A program made the position numbers and the translations under genes. Positions 5,063-6,736 of a DNA stretch of 6,736 bases are shown here, one piece after another. The DNA lies in the NCBI GenBank assembly GCA_028290925.1, contig JAQGIX010000085.1, positions 1 through 6,736 of the forward strand, given 5' to 3'. Numbering within the stretch: position 1 is the stretch's first letter; each line of letters opens with the position of its first letter. The notes under the pieces were generated by a model. The model had not been told where the DNA came from, did no database searches, and saw nothing but the letters and a program-made list of their open reading frames with translations. Source of the stretch: Phenylobacterium sp. Its GTDB lineage: Bacteria > Pseudomonadota > Alphaproteobacteria > Caulobacterales > Caulobacteraceae.

Positions 5063-6736
5063 TCAGGCCTTCGGCTCGTACCAGATGGGCGAGGACCAGG
5101 CCCGCTCCATGATGGTGGTCGCAAGGCTCGGGTTGGGCGGCGTGCCGTTGCGCAGCGCATCCCAGGTCGACCAGCGGCAGGAGGGGTTCTCCAGGACCCG
5201 CACATAGTAGAAGGCCCGCTGCTTGGGATTGAAGGTCGGGTCCTGCCAGACGGTGCGCAGCTCCACGTCGCCCTTGAAGCGGGTGGGCTCGCAGGTCTTC
5301 AGGTCGACGCCGGCGCCGTTGGCCGGGCAGCGCCAGGTCGCCGTGTCCAAGGTGAGGCGATCGGCGCAGGCCACGTCGAAGACCCGCTCCCTGGCGACGC
5401 CGTTCTCGATCCAGCCCTTGACGATCTGCGCCCGCTGCAGATAGCCGCCGTTGGGATCGCGCACGCCCCAGACCAGGAAGTTCGGCGCCTTGCCCTTCGA
5501 TGGCAGCAGGTCGCCGCCCATCGGCACGCCGTGGGCATAGGCCTGGGTCACCAGGTCGCCGCGCCGGTCGAGGTCGGCGGGGAAGTCGTAACCGGCGAAG
5601 AACCGCACCCGGATGCGCGGGCCAGAGGTCGCGAAGGTCTCCTTGCGGCGCAGCGCCGCGTAGATCGCCTCGCGGCTGTTCTCCTCGGCCCAGACTCCGG
5701 CCAGGCCCGCGGCGCCCCAGGTCTGGAACCGCGCGCCCGCCGCATTGGGATTGTTGGGGACACCATCCCAACTCTTGGCGCCGCCCGGCGGGACCGAGCC
5801 GCGCTGGGCCGGGGTGGCGTCGACGCGGCCGACCTTGGAGAAGTAGTTGCTCTCCTCCACGGAGCCGGGGGCGGCGTTGTGGGTGTCGCTGGAGCCGATG
5901 AAGCCGAACTTGAAGGGGTTGAAGCCCTTCTTGTCCTTCAGTTCGACGCCGTCCAGCAGCGCCTGTCGCACGTAGGAGCCGTGGAACTTGGTCACGGGTT
6001 TGTTGAACCCGATGTAGCGGTCCATGATCTCGAAATTGGCCCACTCGTCGTTGGGCGACAGCGACGGGTGCGTCTCGGAAGTGCCCTTGATCTGGGTGAT
6101 CTCCGTGAGCGGCTCGTTGCGCATGCGCAGCTCGGCATAGGCCCGGTCCATCGGCTGACCGTTGCGGCGCACGCTGTCGAACATCAGCCCGTCGCTGCCG
6201 TTGGAGTTGTGCGGGATGGCCAGGGACTCGATCCCCGCGGCCCGCCAGCCGTCCATCGTCCGCCAGAGGTTCTCCGGATCGTTCGATTGCAGCGCGCTGT
6301 AGGGCAGGTCCGGCGTCCTGGTCCCGCGGAAGATCACGTTGCGGTGCAGGTTCCGGTGCTGCGGGGCGGAGGTGAATTCATAGCCGACGAAGGTGGTGAA
6401 GCGGCCGGGCGCGTAGTTGTGGGCGGCGGCCTGCTGGATTTCCGACCAGGCCCGGGAGACGATCCGGCGCTCGCTGAATTCCTTGGGCAGCGTGCCCTCG
6501 TCGTTGCCCTGGACGATGCGGTTGAACGCGGCCCCGATCTGCAGGGGGTCCGAGCTGAACAGGCCCTGGACGACGGGCAGCTTGGAGATCGGGCTCGACG
6601 GGTCGTTCGCCTCCTCCATGGCGCCGATGTACTCGGAGTGGTCGGTGACCGCGACGAAGTCCAAGGGCCCGCCGGCCAGGCGGACGTTGAAGCCGGCGGC
6701 ATGGCCGATCGTCTCGCCCTTGGCGAAGCGGTAGGC
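5063..6736 (-). CDS. DUF3604 protein, probable exported PHP-like metal-dependent hydrolase (5' end outside window)
   Basis: 557 codons plus stop lie in the window. The frame runs unbroken to base 6736 (AYRFAKGETIGHAA at its N-terminal edge), so the TTG at 6664 is not the start. Family members are about 600-700 residues, so some 50-130 residues, including any signal peptide and the first metal motif (DTHVHT in the family), are missing. Numbering from the window edge, possible metal ligands are Asp32-His33 in VTDHSEY, Glu120 in VGYEFTS, His131 in NLHRN, His176 in AIPHNS, His223 in SETHPS, and Asp284/His286 in GSSDTHNAAPG. The order resembles PHP-domain phosphoesterases, which bind two or three metal ions; that link is my inference. 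TSGPRIRVRFFAGYDF (371-386) is another family landmark. Substrate is unknown. It is the first visible gene of a minus-strand operon with the isomerase and the HupE-like protein. Confidence 0.88.
   Translation of the reverse strand, partial: AYRFAKGETIGHAAGFNVRLAGGPLDFVAVTDHSEYIGAMEEANDPSSPISKLPVVQGLFSSDPLQIGAAFNRIVQGNDEGTLPKEFSERRIVSRAWSEIQQAAAHNYAPGRFTTFVGYEFTSAPQHRNLHRNVIFRGTRTPDLPYSALQSNDPENLWRTMDGWRAAGIESLAIPHNSNGSDGLMFDSVRRNGQPMDRAYAELRMRNEPLTEITQIKGTSETHPSLSPNDEWANFEIMDRYIGFNKPVTKFHGSYVRQALLDGVELKDKKGFNPFKFGFIGSSDTHNAAPGSVEESNYFSKVGRVDATPAQRGSVPPGGAKSWDGVPNNPNAAGARFQTWGAAGLAGVWAEENSREAIYAALRRKETFATSGPRIRVRFFAGYDFPADLDRRGDLVTQAYAHGVPMGGDLLPSKGKAPNFLVWGVRDPNGGYLQRAQIVKGWIENGVARERVFDVACADRLTLDTATWRCPANGAGVDLKTCEPTRFKGDVELRTVWQDPTFNPKQRAFYYVRVLENPSCRWSTWDALRNGTPPNPSLATTIMERAWSSPIWYEPKA

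Noticed and set aside
5011..5205. N-terminal extension of the isomerase frame into the DUF3604 gene
   Set aside because: The extra 65 residues are Arg/Pro/Gly-rich shadow sequence from inside the DUF3604 coding region; the typical membrane-anchor start follows at 5010.
5046..6044. 332-codon alternative frame inside the DUF3604 gene
   Set aside because: It is an offset same-strand frame of a gene with clear family motifs; the product is arginine/glycine-rich and unlike any family I know.

Overview
The window is GC-rich (high sixties to about 70 % by eye), densely coded and free of RNA genes, mobile elements and CRISPR arrays. Codon usage (strong G/C third positions), 4-bp ATGA/GTGA gene overlaps and the gene families suggest an alphaproteobacterium. 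Caulobacterales (Caulobacter/Phenylobacterium-like) is my best guess; this is inference from style, not from a marker gene.

Layout: three transcription units. (1) Positions 1-1957, minus strand: a tight three-gene cassette transcribed right to left. It encodes a small phosphopantetheinyl carrier protein (1706-1957), an acyl-CoA-dehydrogenase-like flavoprotein (528-1709, 4-bp overlap with the carrier) and the N-terminal 175 residues of an amino acid:[carrier protein] ligase, a class II seryl-tRNA-synthetase homologue (1-526, cut by the window edge). This matches the known Bradyrhizobium/Agrobacterium arrangement in which a truncated SerRS-like enzyme loads glycine or alanine on a dedicated carrier protein; the end product of that pathway is, to my knowledge, unknown. 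(2) Positions 2235-3182, plus strand: a UDP-glucuronate decarboxylase (UDP-xylose synthase), read divergently from the cassette across a 277-bp intergenic region with weak promoter-like motifs and small inverted repeats. (3) Positions 3179-6736, minus strand: DUF3604 protein (5' end outside the window), then a membrane-anchored PpiC-type peptidyl-prolyl isomerase, then a HupE/UreJ-like membrane protein with a signal peptide. The last gene converges on the decarboxylase gene and their stop codons share one CTAG palindrome.

How the genes may work together: in unit 1 the ligase would adenylate an amino acid and transfer it to the carrier's pantetheine thiol, and the flavoprotein would then act on the aminoacyl thioester or a product of it. 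In unit 3 the likely picture is an exported, PHP-like metal-dependent hydrolase (DUF3604) made with its own periplasm-facing foldase and a membrane protein of a family linked to metal (nickel) transport. That is inference from operon order and motifs. These two cassettes are the most interesting parts of the window; neither has, as far as I know, a defined product or substrate.
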